Shown here: piece by piece, positions 24,272-34,235 of the stretch | Numbering within the stretch: position 1 is the first letter of the stretch | Layout of the letters: each line of letters begins with the position of its first letter | The notes under the pieces: generated by a model | The model's input: the letters and a program-made list of their open reading frames with translations, nothing else | Told to the model about the DNA's origin: nothing | Database searches by the model: none | Program-made: the position numbers and the translations under genes | Source of the DNA: Ricordea florida | Taxonomy: Eukaryota > Cnidaria > Anthozoa > Corallimorpharia > Ricordeidae | Assembly: GCA_949710005.1 (NCBI GenBank) | Contig: OX453285.1 | Span: 25,102,002-25,166,001 of the forward strand | DNA: 64,000 bases | Direction: 5' to 3'

Positions 24272-24925
24272 ATGAAGCCTGGAAAGCTTAAGGATGGAAA
24301 CATTTTAAAGAACGGTTACCTGCTGAAGCAAAGCGAAGTCCTAAAGCAATGGCATTTGCGATATTTTGTCCTTAGCAAGGAATGTTTGTGTTATTATCGC
24401 ACGGAAGAGGAGTCGACGGAAGAACCGCCAAAGGAACTGATCTTTTTCAACGATATGTCGTTGTACGTAGATGAAGTCCCAGACAAGCAAACAAAATATT
24501 GCTTAAAAATTGTTAAAAGATCCTCGACAGCAAGTAAAATCAGCAGAACGTTTTTACTCTGTTGCTTTTCTGAGCAAGAAAGAAACGAGTGGTTAGCGCA
24601 AATTCTGCAGGCCAAAGCTATCGCCTTGGTCGTGAATCCAGCTTCGTGGATTAGAAGCAACAACGAAGAAGCAAGAAAGACCGCCGAGAACCCTTCCGGG
24701 CCCGAGATCCTTACAACGGGAGGCTCAGAAGTTCTCGCTTCCGCAAGGGGGGTTCTGCAAAGATATCGGAGAAAGCTTTCTTTAGGGAGCAATCCGGTTT
24801 TCTCTACGAGTTTCGTTATGGTCGATGATCTGTGCCTGGAAAACAGAAAACGATCAAAGATTAAGTTAAACTCATACTGGAGAAACACCTTGACTGATAT
24901 GTCCATTCAATCGATTATGGCGTGA
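24272..24925 (+). CDS. Intronless pleckstrin-homology (PH) domain protein, 217 aa
   Basis: A PH domain spans about residues 13-115: GYLLKQ at the first strand, a basic R30-Y31 before the second strand, and the closing helix ERNEWLAQIL with the conserved W107. PH domains bind phosphoinositides or proteins and recruit their host to membranes. The tail (116-217) has no recognised domain; it holds a basic QRYRRKLSL stretch (a possible basophilic-kinase site) and a basic KRSKIK segment. The whole protein is in one exon, and AU-rich words occur downstream. The short single-PH layout resembles PHLDA-type or PH-adaptor proteins, but assignment to a named family is not secure. The start is the first ATG, 10 codons before the PH strand. 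Confidence 0.8.
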   Translation: MKPGKLKDGNILKNGYLLKQSEVLKQWHLRYFVLSKECLCYYRTEEESTEEPPKELIFFNDMSLYVDEVPDKQTKYCLKIVKRSSTASKISRTFLLCCFSEQERNEWLAQILQAKAIALVVNPASWIRSNNEEARKTAENPSGPEILTTGGSEVLASARGVLQRYRRKLSLGSNPVFSTSFVMVDDLCLENRKRSKIKLNSYWRNTLTDMSIQSIMA

Positions 24926-26357
24926 AAGATTCGTGTGTTGGCGCGTGGGAACTTCCGTTATGCGACTCGCAGTAAGCGCGATCGTTGGCAACCATGGTTG
25001 AATAGCGACTCATTTTTGCTTATTAACTGAGCGTATGATATTGTCTAAGTTTTGTACACATAATAGTGATGTGACTGCTCTACATAGAACATAGCATGCA
25101 AGGTATGTTATTGATGTTATGATCGACCGTAAATGAGTGAGAGTTAAAATTACGTCATATATGTATAAGTGCACAAAACGACAGTAGAAGGGTTTTATAG
25201 TTCTCAGTTACGATCGCTTATTTATCTAGCGACTGGCAAGTTGCGTTTATAACTTGTTACGTCCGAAAAACGGTAGCTGGGAGTGAAGGACGTTTTTACA
25301 CGTAACAGTAATGGAAAAAGCGCTTTGTATCTCTGTATATTTAATGATCAGTAGGAATCCAGCTTATCAGATTTATTTATCACAACGTTCGCATTAAGCC
25401 AAACAAATGATGGAGCAGTTGGAAAAAGGAGAAAAGAGGAAAACGAACAAACAGTTTTTGACACACGATAAGTATCAAAGAACATAAAAACACTTTCAAG
25501 AATGTACCCCCGGAGGGTGTTCCCAAATATGGAGAAGGAAATTTTCAAGAGTTTCTGTACTCGGAGACTGTCAGGCATTCGTTGTAGAATGAAACTTGAG
25601 ATGGAAGCTTACAACGCGGTAGTGCTTTGCATGAAATTTTCCATGGTGCCCTGATAAGGGAAACGAAATGCGTCGTTTGCGTTTTCATTGTTCTTTGTTG
25701 GAGATAATGGATTAAACCATGATTGCTATGAAGTGTTGGCTATATGCCACTTTTGTTTTCGATCAGCGTAGTAATCGTTCTGTGGTTAATTTTTTCGTGT
25801 GGTGGCGCATCCGATAGAGAGAATTAAGATAAAAAAAGTAATTTTCCAATAATCACTCTGTTTTGATATAACTCTAGTGTTTACCTTCCCACCTAGCAGT
25901 GATTTACCTTAGATTTCTCTTCAAACCATGAAATGAGAGAAGTCTTTTGGTTGGGCAAGTACACAATAGAGCGAGTCATGTATCAATTTTATCTCTGATT
26001 TTACTCGTATTTCAATTCATTACTATTCATTGTTTGCCTTCCTACATTGCAACTTTGTATTAATCATCAAATTATTCTCACAGAATGTTCAACGCAGGTT
26101 TGGAGAATAAGAGCGTCAGCTCACATGCTTGACCTAGTAGACAAGTAAGCGAAAAAAACATTCACCAGAGGGAAGGGGGGAGGTCACTTCCCTAACGTGG
26201 CGGGGGGGCTGGTTGTCAGATTGTCTACATAATTCACCCCTCGCGGGATCACCTTTCCCCACTCCCTCCCGGGAACCTTTGGCTTCGCTCGAGCTGCTAT
26301 TATGGCACCATTGAGGAACCCATTACTGGCTATTTTTGATAGCACACGCACGAGGAA
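24926..26357. other. 3' region of the PH gene and intergenic DNA
   Basis: Contains ATTTA/TTATTTAT words (for example near 25218 and 25370) that could form AU-rich mRNA-decay elements if transcribed. No clear AATAAA near the gene and no further gene seen. Confidence 0.35.
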
Positions 26358-26518
26358 TATTAGAGACCCTACGCAACAGGACGGATGGAAGACTAAGGAC
26401 GGCATAATGACGTAAAAATGTCGCGTAAGAATGGAAATGCTCAGTCTCGCGCGACGTTTTTTTCGTCATTCTGCCGTCCCGAGTCTTCCAGTCGTCGTGT
26501 TGTGTAAGTTCTCTAATA
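26358..26518. mobile_element. Foldback element with ~70-bp arms
   Basis: Arms start TATTAGAGACCCTACGCAAC and end GTTCTCTAATA, continuing through GACGGNNTGGAAGACT and GACGGCATAATGACG blocks. The right end overlaps the left terminus of the next element at TAATAG. Confidence 0.8.
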
Positions 26519-27494
26519 GGGAGCTTAAGATGCGGACGTTTTCGCGGTGACGGCGACGTGACAGCCCAGGTGGACTGGGCCAGAGGTTGCCGTTCTCGCG
26601 CCAAAATTAATTTGCTTAAGATTCTCATGACGGCCTTCCGCGACTTCGTCGAGTACATCAGCTGTACTTTCCGAGATTAAATCTCTTTTGTTCGTAGCAT
26701 GGCCGCAATTGAAGATTTTCGACAACTTCTCATTCTTTACTACGACGCTTTTCCAGTCCTTGCATTGATTTACTGAATATTTGCTGGATGAAACTGTTAT
26801 CAGTGTTTAATACGCACTGAACGTATCCACATAAATTATTGCTCTAAATTCACAGCACTTCATCGAAGAAATATTTCAAGTGTGGTTATACAAGCCTAAA
26901 GAGTACATTTACATATTGATGAGCTATGTGGTGGATTTGTTGGCTAAGTGTAAAAAATTCAGAACAAAATATTTTTCTCTGCACTTTTTAGCAGCCTCCA
27001 GAACTCCAAAGTTCTTTATCGCCTAAGAAAATTCGGATTCAATATGCTACTAAGAAATAAAAAAATGTATTGGAGTCAGTAAAATATATTATATATGATA
27101 ATTGTTTTACAAGAAAGAATTCGTTGAACGTAACAGCTTATTTATCTTTACAGACTTGTCTTCACTGAACTAGTTTCAAAGTCTTCGGTCATTTTCCTGA
27201 GTTTTGTCTGTGAAGAGAGCACAAAAAGCCGCTAGAGTTACTTGGCACATCCCCAGGTGGTTTGTGCTAATAAAGAAACTGAAAAATAACAAGGAATGAA
27301 GAGTACAAGAAAGAAATAGCGGTATAAATACTCACGTTTTCACTGCGACGGCAAAATCCCCAAACTGACGTCGCCGACGTGAGGGCGACGGCGGGAATGT
27401 TGGAAATCGCATGCGCAGTTAAACTCGCCCCAATCCTAATCGGTCTTTACGTCGCCGTCGCGTCGAAAACGTCCGCATCTTAAGCTCCCTATTA
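26514..27494. mobile_element. 981-bp non-autonomous DNA transposon with long terminal inverted repeats
   Basis: The termini share TAATAGGGAGCTTAAGATGC, continuing through GCGGACGTTTTCG and the less exact GCGACGGCGACGT for about 50 bp, and close at 27494. The interior is AT-rich and has no transposase frame. A TA or TAA target duplication is hidden in the palindromic tip. Confidence 0.85.
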
Positions 27495-28383
27495 TGTCAG
27501 GGACGGCGGCGCCGGGGGGGGCCTGGTGGGTTTAGCCCTCCCCCCCTCCCCCCACTTTTTACGACGATGACATTTTTTGTCATTATACAGTTATCCAGTT
27601 TGTCTTTCAGTTTAAGAAATACCTCATGGAGAATGTTAAAAATACCATTTCTGAGCCTCTAGATTTCAAAATTTTCTACAAACTCGCTTGTTTTCAAGCC
27701 ACTCCACTTTAAAATACGCTCCGCCATTCCTGTATGTGCTGGAATGCTGTAAATAGAGCTCGCAGACTGGTGACCGTTGGCTGGCTTGATTTCCATTTTA
27801 ATCCACCTTTGAGAAAACCATACTATCGCCACAGTTTAAACCACAGTTAAAGAAGAGATTAAGATATTACGAAATCAGCGGTCATTCTCAGTTAGGGAGA
27901 GAATAAACACTATGATGTTTACATTCCGTGAAGCCTGGATCCCCGGCCTGGATCACACGACATGACTGAAATACCTAGGTCACTAAGTAAAGGGTTGGCC
28001 TCAGAAGTCTAAACAGAGCGGGACATGGGGTTGCCATGAACACCGCACACTGCAAGAAAAGTCAACGAAACACCGTCACCGCAACAATTATTTTTATTAT
28101 TTTAACGTCTACACTTTTATACCTAAACAATTATCCACAAAATAGACACATCCGTGAAACGTACGCTTGTCCATGGACTGAAAGAAAATGCTTTAACCTT
28201 AAGCATGGAAATGAACAGTTAAGGCTTAACAATTATATGAATTATCAATTATTATGAATACTTTTTCGCTCTTTTAAGAACTATAAATAAAAAAAATGAG
28301 AAGATATCAAAAATATGTAAATACAATAGTTTTAAAAGTAGAATAAAGCCAACCCTACACTAATATAATCATTGGTATAAAAT
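27495..28383. other. Non-coding stretch
   Basis: Begins with G/C-run DNA (27510-27555). A 73-codon frame at 28036-28257 is AT-rich and lacks homology. Nothing else recognised. Confidence 0.35.
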
Positions 28384-28897
28384 AACCATGGTTATTCTGT
28401 ACCCAAATTATGGGTTTATTTTAACCATGGTTATTCTATACCCAAATTATGGGTATATTTTAACCATGGTTATTCTGTACCCAAATTATGGGTATATTTT
28501 AACCGTGGTTATTCTATACCCAGATTATGGGTATATTTTAACCATGGTTATTCTGCACCCAAATTATGGGTATATTTTAACCATGGTTATTCTATACCCA
28601 AATTATGGGTATATTTTAACCATGGTTATTCTATACCCAAATTATGGGTATATTTTAACCATGGTTATTCTATACCCAAATTATGGGTATATTTTAACCA
28701 TGGTTATTCTGTACCCAAATTATGGGTATATTTTAACCATGGTTATTCTATACCCAAATTATGGGTATATTTTAACCATGGTTATTCTATACCCAAATTA
28801 TGGGTATATTTTAACCATGGTTATTCTATACCCAAATTATGGGTATATTTTAACCATGGTTATTCTGTACCCAAATCATGTCTATATTTTAACGATG
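28384..28897 (+). repeat. 39-bp palindrome-bearing minisatellite, about 13 copies
   Basis: Each unit contains the dyads AACCATGGTT and TACCCAAATTATGGGTA joined by short spacers. Most copies differ by one or two bases (GTAC/ATAC, a G for A). Because 39 is divisible by three and the unit has no stop, the array reads as repeated MVILYPNYGYILT and stays open into the downstream RT frame. Confidence 0.97.
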
Positions 28898-28899
28898 TT

Positions 28900-30482
28900 T
28901 GGGTATATAAACCCGATTCTTCCAGTAATTACATCAATTATCAACACTTCTATTGAAACATGCAAATTTCCTACTGCTTGGAAATTAGCTGAAGTGACAC
29001 CTATCCATAAAGGTGGAAACCACGAACTGGCAAATAACAATAGACCAATTTCTCTCCTACCAGTTTTATCAAAAGTTTGTGAAAAGGTCGTACATAATCA
29101 ATTCACTTCTTACTTGCATTTAAACGACAGGTTAACAAAGTCCCAAAGCGGCAACAAAAAATGGCACTCAACCGAAACATCTGTCATAGAAACAACCGAC
29201 ACTATTCTTAAAGCGATGGACCAGAAGATGTTGACTTCGGTAGTGTTCTTAGACATGAGTAAGGCATTCGACAGCGTCAACCACGAAACCCTAATTTTGA
29301 AGTTGCGAGATGTAGGCGCCTCAGACCCAGTTATCCAGTGGTTTGGTAACTACCTTAATGATAGACGACAAGTGGTTCGAATCCATTCAACATTGTCAGA
29401 GCCCTTGCCCATAGTCTGTGGCGTTCCGCAGGGAAGTATATTGGGACCACTTTTATTTAGCATTTACACAAATGATCTTTCTTCAGCACCACAGAATTGC
29501 AGCGTCCAGAGCTATGTGGACGACACTAAGCTAGTTATATCCTTCAAAATGAAAGATACTGTAAACGCCTTTGCTGACTTAAGAGTTGATTTGCATAGAA
29601 TAGGCCAATGGTGTTCCAACAACCATTTATTGTTGAACCCAAGCAAAACTAAACTCATGGTGTTTGGCAGCAGGCAAATGCATTCCAGACTGGACACTCC
29701 GGCCTCACCTTCATGGGAAGAGAACTCGTACCGGAACACACCGCTAAAGATCTTGGGGTGATTTTGGACAAGAACCTGACCTATGACGAACACATTACCA
29801 AAACTGTCTCCTCCTGTATGTCTTGTCTCGGTCAAATAAGCCGCACAAAGCATGTTTTTGACAAATGCACCCTACTAACTATTATAAATACTTTAGTTTT
29901 TAGTAAACTTTTTTATTGTTCGAACGTGTGGGCGAATACATCAAAAAGTAATATAAATAAATTACAAGGCATTCAGAACTTTGCCGCTCGAATTGCGACC
30001 AGTACACACAAATATGATCACATCACACCAGTTTTAAAAGAGCTCAAATGGCTACCAGTCGCGACTCAGTTATATTTCAGGAGCGCTATCATGGCCTATA
30101 AATGTCTAACATCTCTCGTGCCGGAGTATCTGTCCTCCCAGTTCAGTAAGCGAGGAGAAATAAGCGGACGTGCCACAAGAAGTTCACAAATGCTGAATAT
30201 TCCTCTTTTTAAGTCTGCCAGTGGTCAGAGAACGTTCTACTACAAAACAGTCAGTATCTGGAACTCTATGGATAGCTCTCTAAAAACTCTCGAGAAAGTA
30301 TCTGCCTTTAAGTTTTATCTTAAACGTAAACTTATCAAGGATTTTATAGATTCCTAATTCTAGTTAATTAATTTTAATTCTGAATATTATCTTAGAGTTT
30401 TTAATTATTTTTAAATTATTGTTGTATTGTCTTTGAAAAGCCTCTAAGGGGAAAGTCAATAAAGTATGTATGTATGTATGAA
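28900..30482 (+). mobile_element. 5'-truncated CR1/Jockey-group non-LTR retrotransposon (RT pseudogene)
   Basis: Encodes the reverse transcriptase part of ORF2 from just before the fingers: RPISLLPVLSKVCEK, motif A FLDMSKAFDSVNH, motif B GVPQGSILGPLLF and motif C YVDD, then the thumb and C-terminal region to the stop at 30357. No endonuclease domain. The frame breaks once: the first frame runs to 29761 and the second continues from about 29700, with a one-base indel around the GLTFMGREL segment. The element ends in AATAAAG followed by (TATG)n at about 30463-30480, a tail typical of the CR1/L2/Jockey group. It is a dead copy; the joined protein is not open. Confidence 0.88.
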
Positions 30483-31311
30483 CGGGAAGGATTTCCCTCG
30501 GGGATGAGGTATGCTGTCAGTGAGCTTGGTACACATTGTAAGTGATACATGAAGTGGAAGACTGGTGTTGTGACCATCTCAGCAAGCGAACGAATGTAGC
30601 GATAGTGTAGCAACTTGAAGGTAACACGAGATAGTTTTCAAGTCAGGTTAGTTCCAAATATTTTTTTTACCCATCCACATCTTAATATAGCATGTTTCGT
30701 AGCCAATTTGAGGAGCATGCGTTGCATGTAGTTTATCTGTATATTTTTCCGGGTTGGAAGTAATACTCATCGATGCCCTCTGGTGCACGTGTATTTGCAA
30801 ATTGGCGTTTATAATTTGTCAGCTACGGATCGAAGATCAGTTTTCAAGAAAAAAAGGTCGGGTTAAATATGATCGAAATTTAATATTTTCTATAGTTTTG
30901 GATTACCAAGAAAGTGAGGTTTTGGTTGCGGTGTGAATTTGCTTGTTTGTGGAGTTCTGTGTGCGGAAATACGAATTATTGCTGAAACAGCAAAGTAACC
31001 TGGACTAATTTAGCTGTCTCTCTTCATAAATGTCTAAAAGTTGCATGTACATAACTTCAATTCACGCACTCCTAAAGTAGCAGATATTACGAATGTTTGT
31101 TTGTATCTAAAGCTATAAATTCGGCTGGTGTTTTTCGGTTGTTAGGAAACATAAGACTTCTTTTTTTAATCTTTACACCTTTATAGTTTACATAAGATTA
31201 AGCTTATATAGGCCAGGTGCAGTTGACCTTAGTGGAGTTCTCCCGTTTCTAGTTCGCTGGTGCAGCAAAATAATGTAGTTCACGTTATTCGCAATAAATA
31301 GAAGTTACTGT
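30483..31311. other. Non-coding stretch
   Basis: No recognised gene or element apart from scattered AT-rich sequence. Confidence 0.35.
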
Positions 31312-31445
31312 GGAATGATTTCCGCACAGGTCCCTCCTTCATTATGCATGCTGTAGTTGAATTGTCTTGGGAAGCGCGCGTGCAAACATGTCTTGTACGG
31401 CTATAGCATGCATAATGAAGTAGGGACCTGTGCGGAAATCATTCC
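31312..31445. mobile_element. Foldback element, GGAATGATTTCCGCACAGG arms
   Basis: 41-bp arms at 31312-31352 and 31405-31445 are inverted copies with about one mismatch. The spacer is 52 bp. Confidence 0.9.
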
Positions 31446-31849
31446 GTTACTGTTTATGGCACAGCTGATGGTTACCTTGGTTTCCGCTTTAAGCCTGCTG
31501 TTGACTTTCGAGCCGCCAAACCCTTGCCAACTTCATTAATTTTAATGTTCTCGCTTAAACTCCGGAGGGAATTGCATGAATTCTTGCCGATTTGTGTAAA
31601 CCAAATATTTTAATTTTATCCAATTTAACTTGGCCCTTGATGACAAGTGGTTGTGGTAACTTTCTTTATATTTGCTTTTTCTGCTTTCAATTTAATTCCA
31701 ACTTTCTGCAGTCAATTTGAATTCTCTGCACTAAATTTCAACTTTCTTCACTGTTTGTGCTTAATTATCTATTTTTGATCATTAATTATCCATGTGCTCT
31801 CATCCAATCAATGCATTGAAATGTTTGCATATTATTGCAGGTGTTATCT

Positions 31850-33940
31850 AAACTTATTCAATAGCAGGAGCCTTGCCAGTCTTCAATCACTTGTTTACTG
31901 CCTCTACTTCACTTATTGTTGGCTCAATAACTTCTGTCTCCTCCATCACTGCACTGAATTCCAAGTAACACTCATCCTCACTTGTTACTGGGTTTGTTGG
32001 GTCTTCCAGCACCTCCTCGAAATTCTCAGTCCATCTTGCCTGTACTTCCTCCTTCCTCCTTTCAGTGTCTTTGTGAGCCTGTAGAGAGTCTTCATGTGCT
32101 GACTTCTAGCAGCTTCTTCAGCTTCTTTTGCGATGAAGCCATTTCCTTTTGTCTGCCCTTATGCTCCTCTTCACCTCCTAGTTCTTTTCTATGTATTTTG
32201 CCCTAAGCTGTTTCTTCATCTTCTCCAAATGTGTGCAAAGGATCTTCTTATTAATCATTTCTCTCTGGGCTCTGGGAATTGATTTAATCACAGCCAAGCT
32301 TTTGAAACTAAGCATAGGTTTTTCAGCACAAAAAGTACATCAACTGATAGTAAAAACATGGAGAAAGGAGGCAATCCCAGAATGCTCGAAGAGAGGCCTC
32401 ATTCTCAAGCTAGCAAAAAAAGGAAATCTCAAGGAATATAAGAACTCAAGAGGTATAACCCTACTGTCTGTTTTGGTGAAGATTCGCAGAAGGATTATTG
32501 TTGATCGGGTAAGGAGTGAAGTCGACAGAAGACTCGAAAAGGAACAAGCAGGCTACTGGAAAGGAAGATGACCACAGACCAGATATTTATCTTGGGGAAC
32601 ATCATCGAACAGGTAAATAAACGGCAATCTACCCTATACTCGAACTTCATAGATTTTGAGAAGGCTTTGGATTCCATACATGGAGAGAGCCTGTGGAAGG
32701 TCATGAAGGTCATGGTATCCCAGATAGGATTGTGAGAATGGTGAAGCTATTTTATGGTGACTTCAAATGTGTGGTAGAAGACCATGGAGAAATCTGTGAG
32801 TGGTTTCACATTAAAACAGGTGCAAAGCAAGGATGTAATATGTTAGGGTTTTTGTTCTTGATTGCAATGGACTCGGTGATGAGAAGAACAATTGGGAAAG
32901 GCGAGAATGGCATTAGTTGGAAATTCACATCTTAACTGGATGACTTGGACTTTGCAGATGATGTAGCACTGCTCTCTTCCACCAAAATGCAGGTTCAAGA
33001 CAAAATATCAAGGTTGAATGATGAAGCCAGACGAGTGGGTCTCAAAATAAAACCGTAGGCCCCGTCTCACAGAACTGTTCTTGTGGGATGTTGAAGACCC
33101 CACAACACTGTTCGAAAAGAGTAGGGGATGTAGACCCCGGTTTGTGGTTTACCTTTAATGGTTGGGTGGACTAATGCTTATGGTTCTCCGGTTTCCTTCT
33201 AGTCTTTCCCTGCTGCTTGCTGCTTATGTATGTAGTAAAAATGGATTAATTGCATGTATTATTGCATGCAGTAAAAATGGATTACATTACATTAAAATCA
33301 ACATAAAGAAGACGAAGATGATAAGGATCAAATCAAGAAACCAGGAAAGGTTACCATCATGGGAAATGACATCAAAGAAGTTGATGAGTTCACATACTTG
33401 GGAGCTACAGTTTGCAATTAGGGGGGAGGCATGAAGGACTTGAAGAACAGACTCTCGAAAGCCATGGGTACATTTATTTGGTTGAAAAAGATCTGGAGCT
33501 CTAGAAGCATCACGAGAAGAACAAAGCTGAGATTGTATAGGACACTTGTAATACCAGTTTTCTTTATGGATGCGAAACATGGAAAATGAACAAGGGGAAT
33601 GATAGGATGGTACATGTGTTAAATGATAAGTGTCTGCAGAAGATTTTGTGAGTTAAGTGGCAAAACCATAATAGTGCAGGATAGTTGCTGGATAGAGCAG
33701 AGATGAGGTGAATGAGTGAGGAAGTGAGGAGGAGAAGGTGGAAGATGAGGGGAAAAGGAAAAGAGGAAAACCAAACACCACGTGGAGACGTATGGTAGAG
33801 AAATGAAAGGAGAGAAGCAGGATGGAAGACGTGGGGAGATTAGCAAGAGCTGTTGCAGCAGACAAGGAAAGGTGGAAAATCTCTGCGGAGGCCTTATGTG
33901 CCCTAGGGCACTTAGAAGATAGGTAACAGGTATCTAATCA
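31850..33940 (+). mobile_element. Degenerate RTE-like non-LTR retrotransposon with 5' inversion
   Basis: On the plus strand, about 32265-33930 encodes broken ORF2 pieces: NSRGITLLSVLVKIRRR, NFIDFEKALDSIHGESLW (motif A), FHIKTGAKQGCNM (motif B) and LDFADDVALLSS (motif C, FADD). A C-terminal ERWKISAEALCALGHLEDR ends near 33928. Several frameshifts and stops are present. The preceding 31850-32250 encodes the upstream part of the same protein on the minus strand (ARWTENFEEVLEDP and LKTGKAP). The inverted and forward parts overlap at the KAPGID coordinate. Clade is judged from motifs only. Confidence 0.8.
33054..33292 (+). mobile_element. SINE (family D) fragment inserted in the LINE
   Basis: GGCCCCGTCTCACA, ACTGTTCGAAAAGAGTAG and a tail ending ATTACATTACATT match the body of the SINE at 38003-38890. 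It splits the LINE frame at GLKI|NIKKTKM, with AAAAT repeated on both sides as a likely target duplication. It is therefore younger than the LINE. Confidence 0.8.
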
Positions 33941-34235
33941 TATAACAGAGAACATGTCTATCTGTAAAATAAGTAATTATATTGGACCAAATGACCGCAG
34001 CACATCTATTTGTTTTATGAACTTGGGATAAGGACTCTGATTTTTCAAGGATCTGAAGACAGGCACAGAATCCAAGTCCACCTTTTTCCTGTGTAAAATC
34101 ATTATAATAGCACTGGTTTGAAAAAATAACTTTAAAATATTGTATATTAAGCCTATGGATTGCATTCTGTCACAAATGAAGACTTCTGGTCATGTTGTTC
34201 TACTTCTGTTTCATTTGTCCTGTAGTGTCTGTGCT

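Noticed and set aside
28384-28897. CRISPR-like array
   Set aside because: Units are contiguous 39-bp copies without unique spacers, in a eukaryotic genome.
28388-29761. Host gene encoding a 457-residue repeat-RT fusion
   Set aside because: The N-terminal part is minisatellite translation and the rest is a truncated LINE ORF2 with a frameshift after it.
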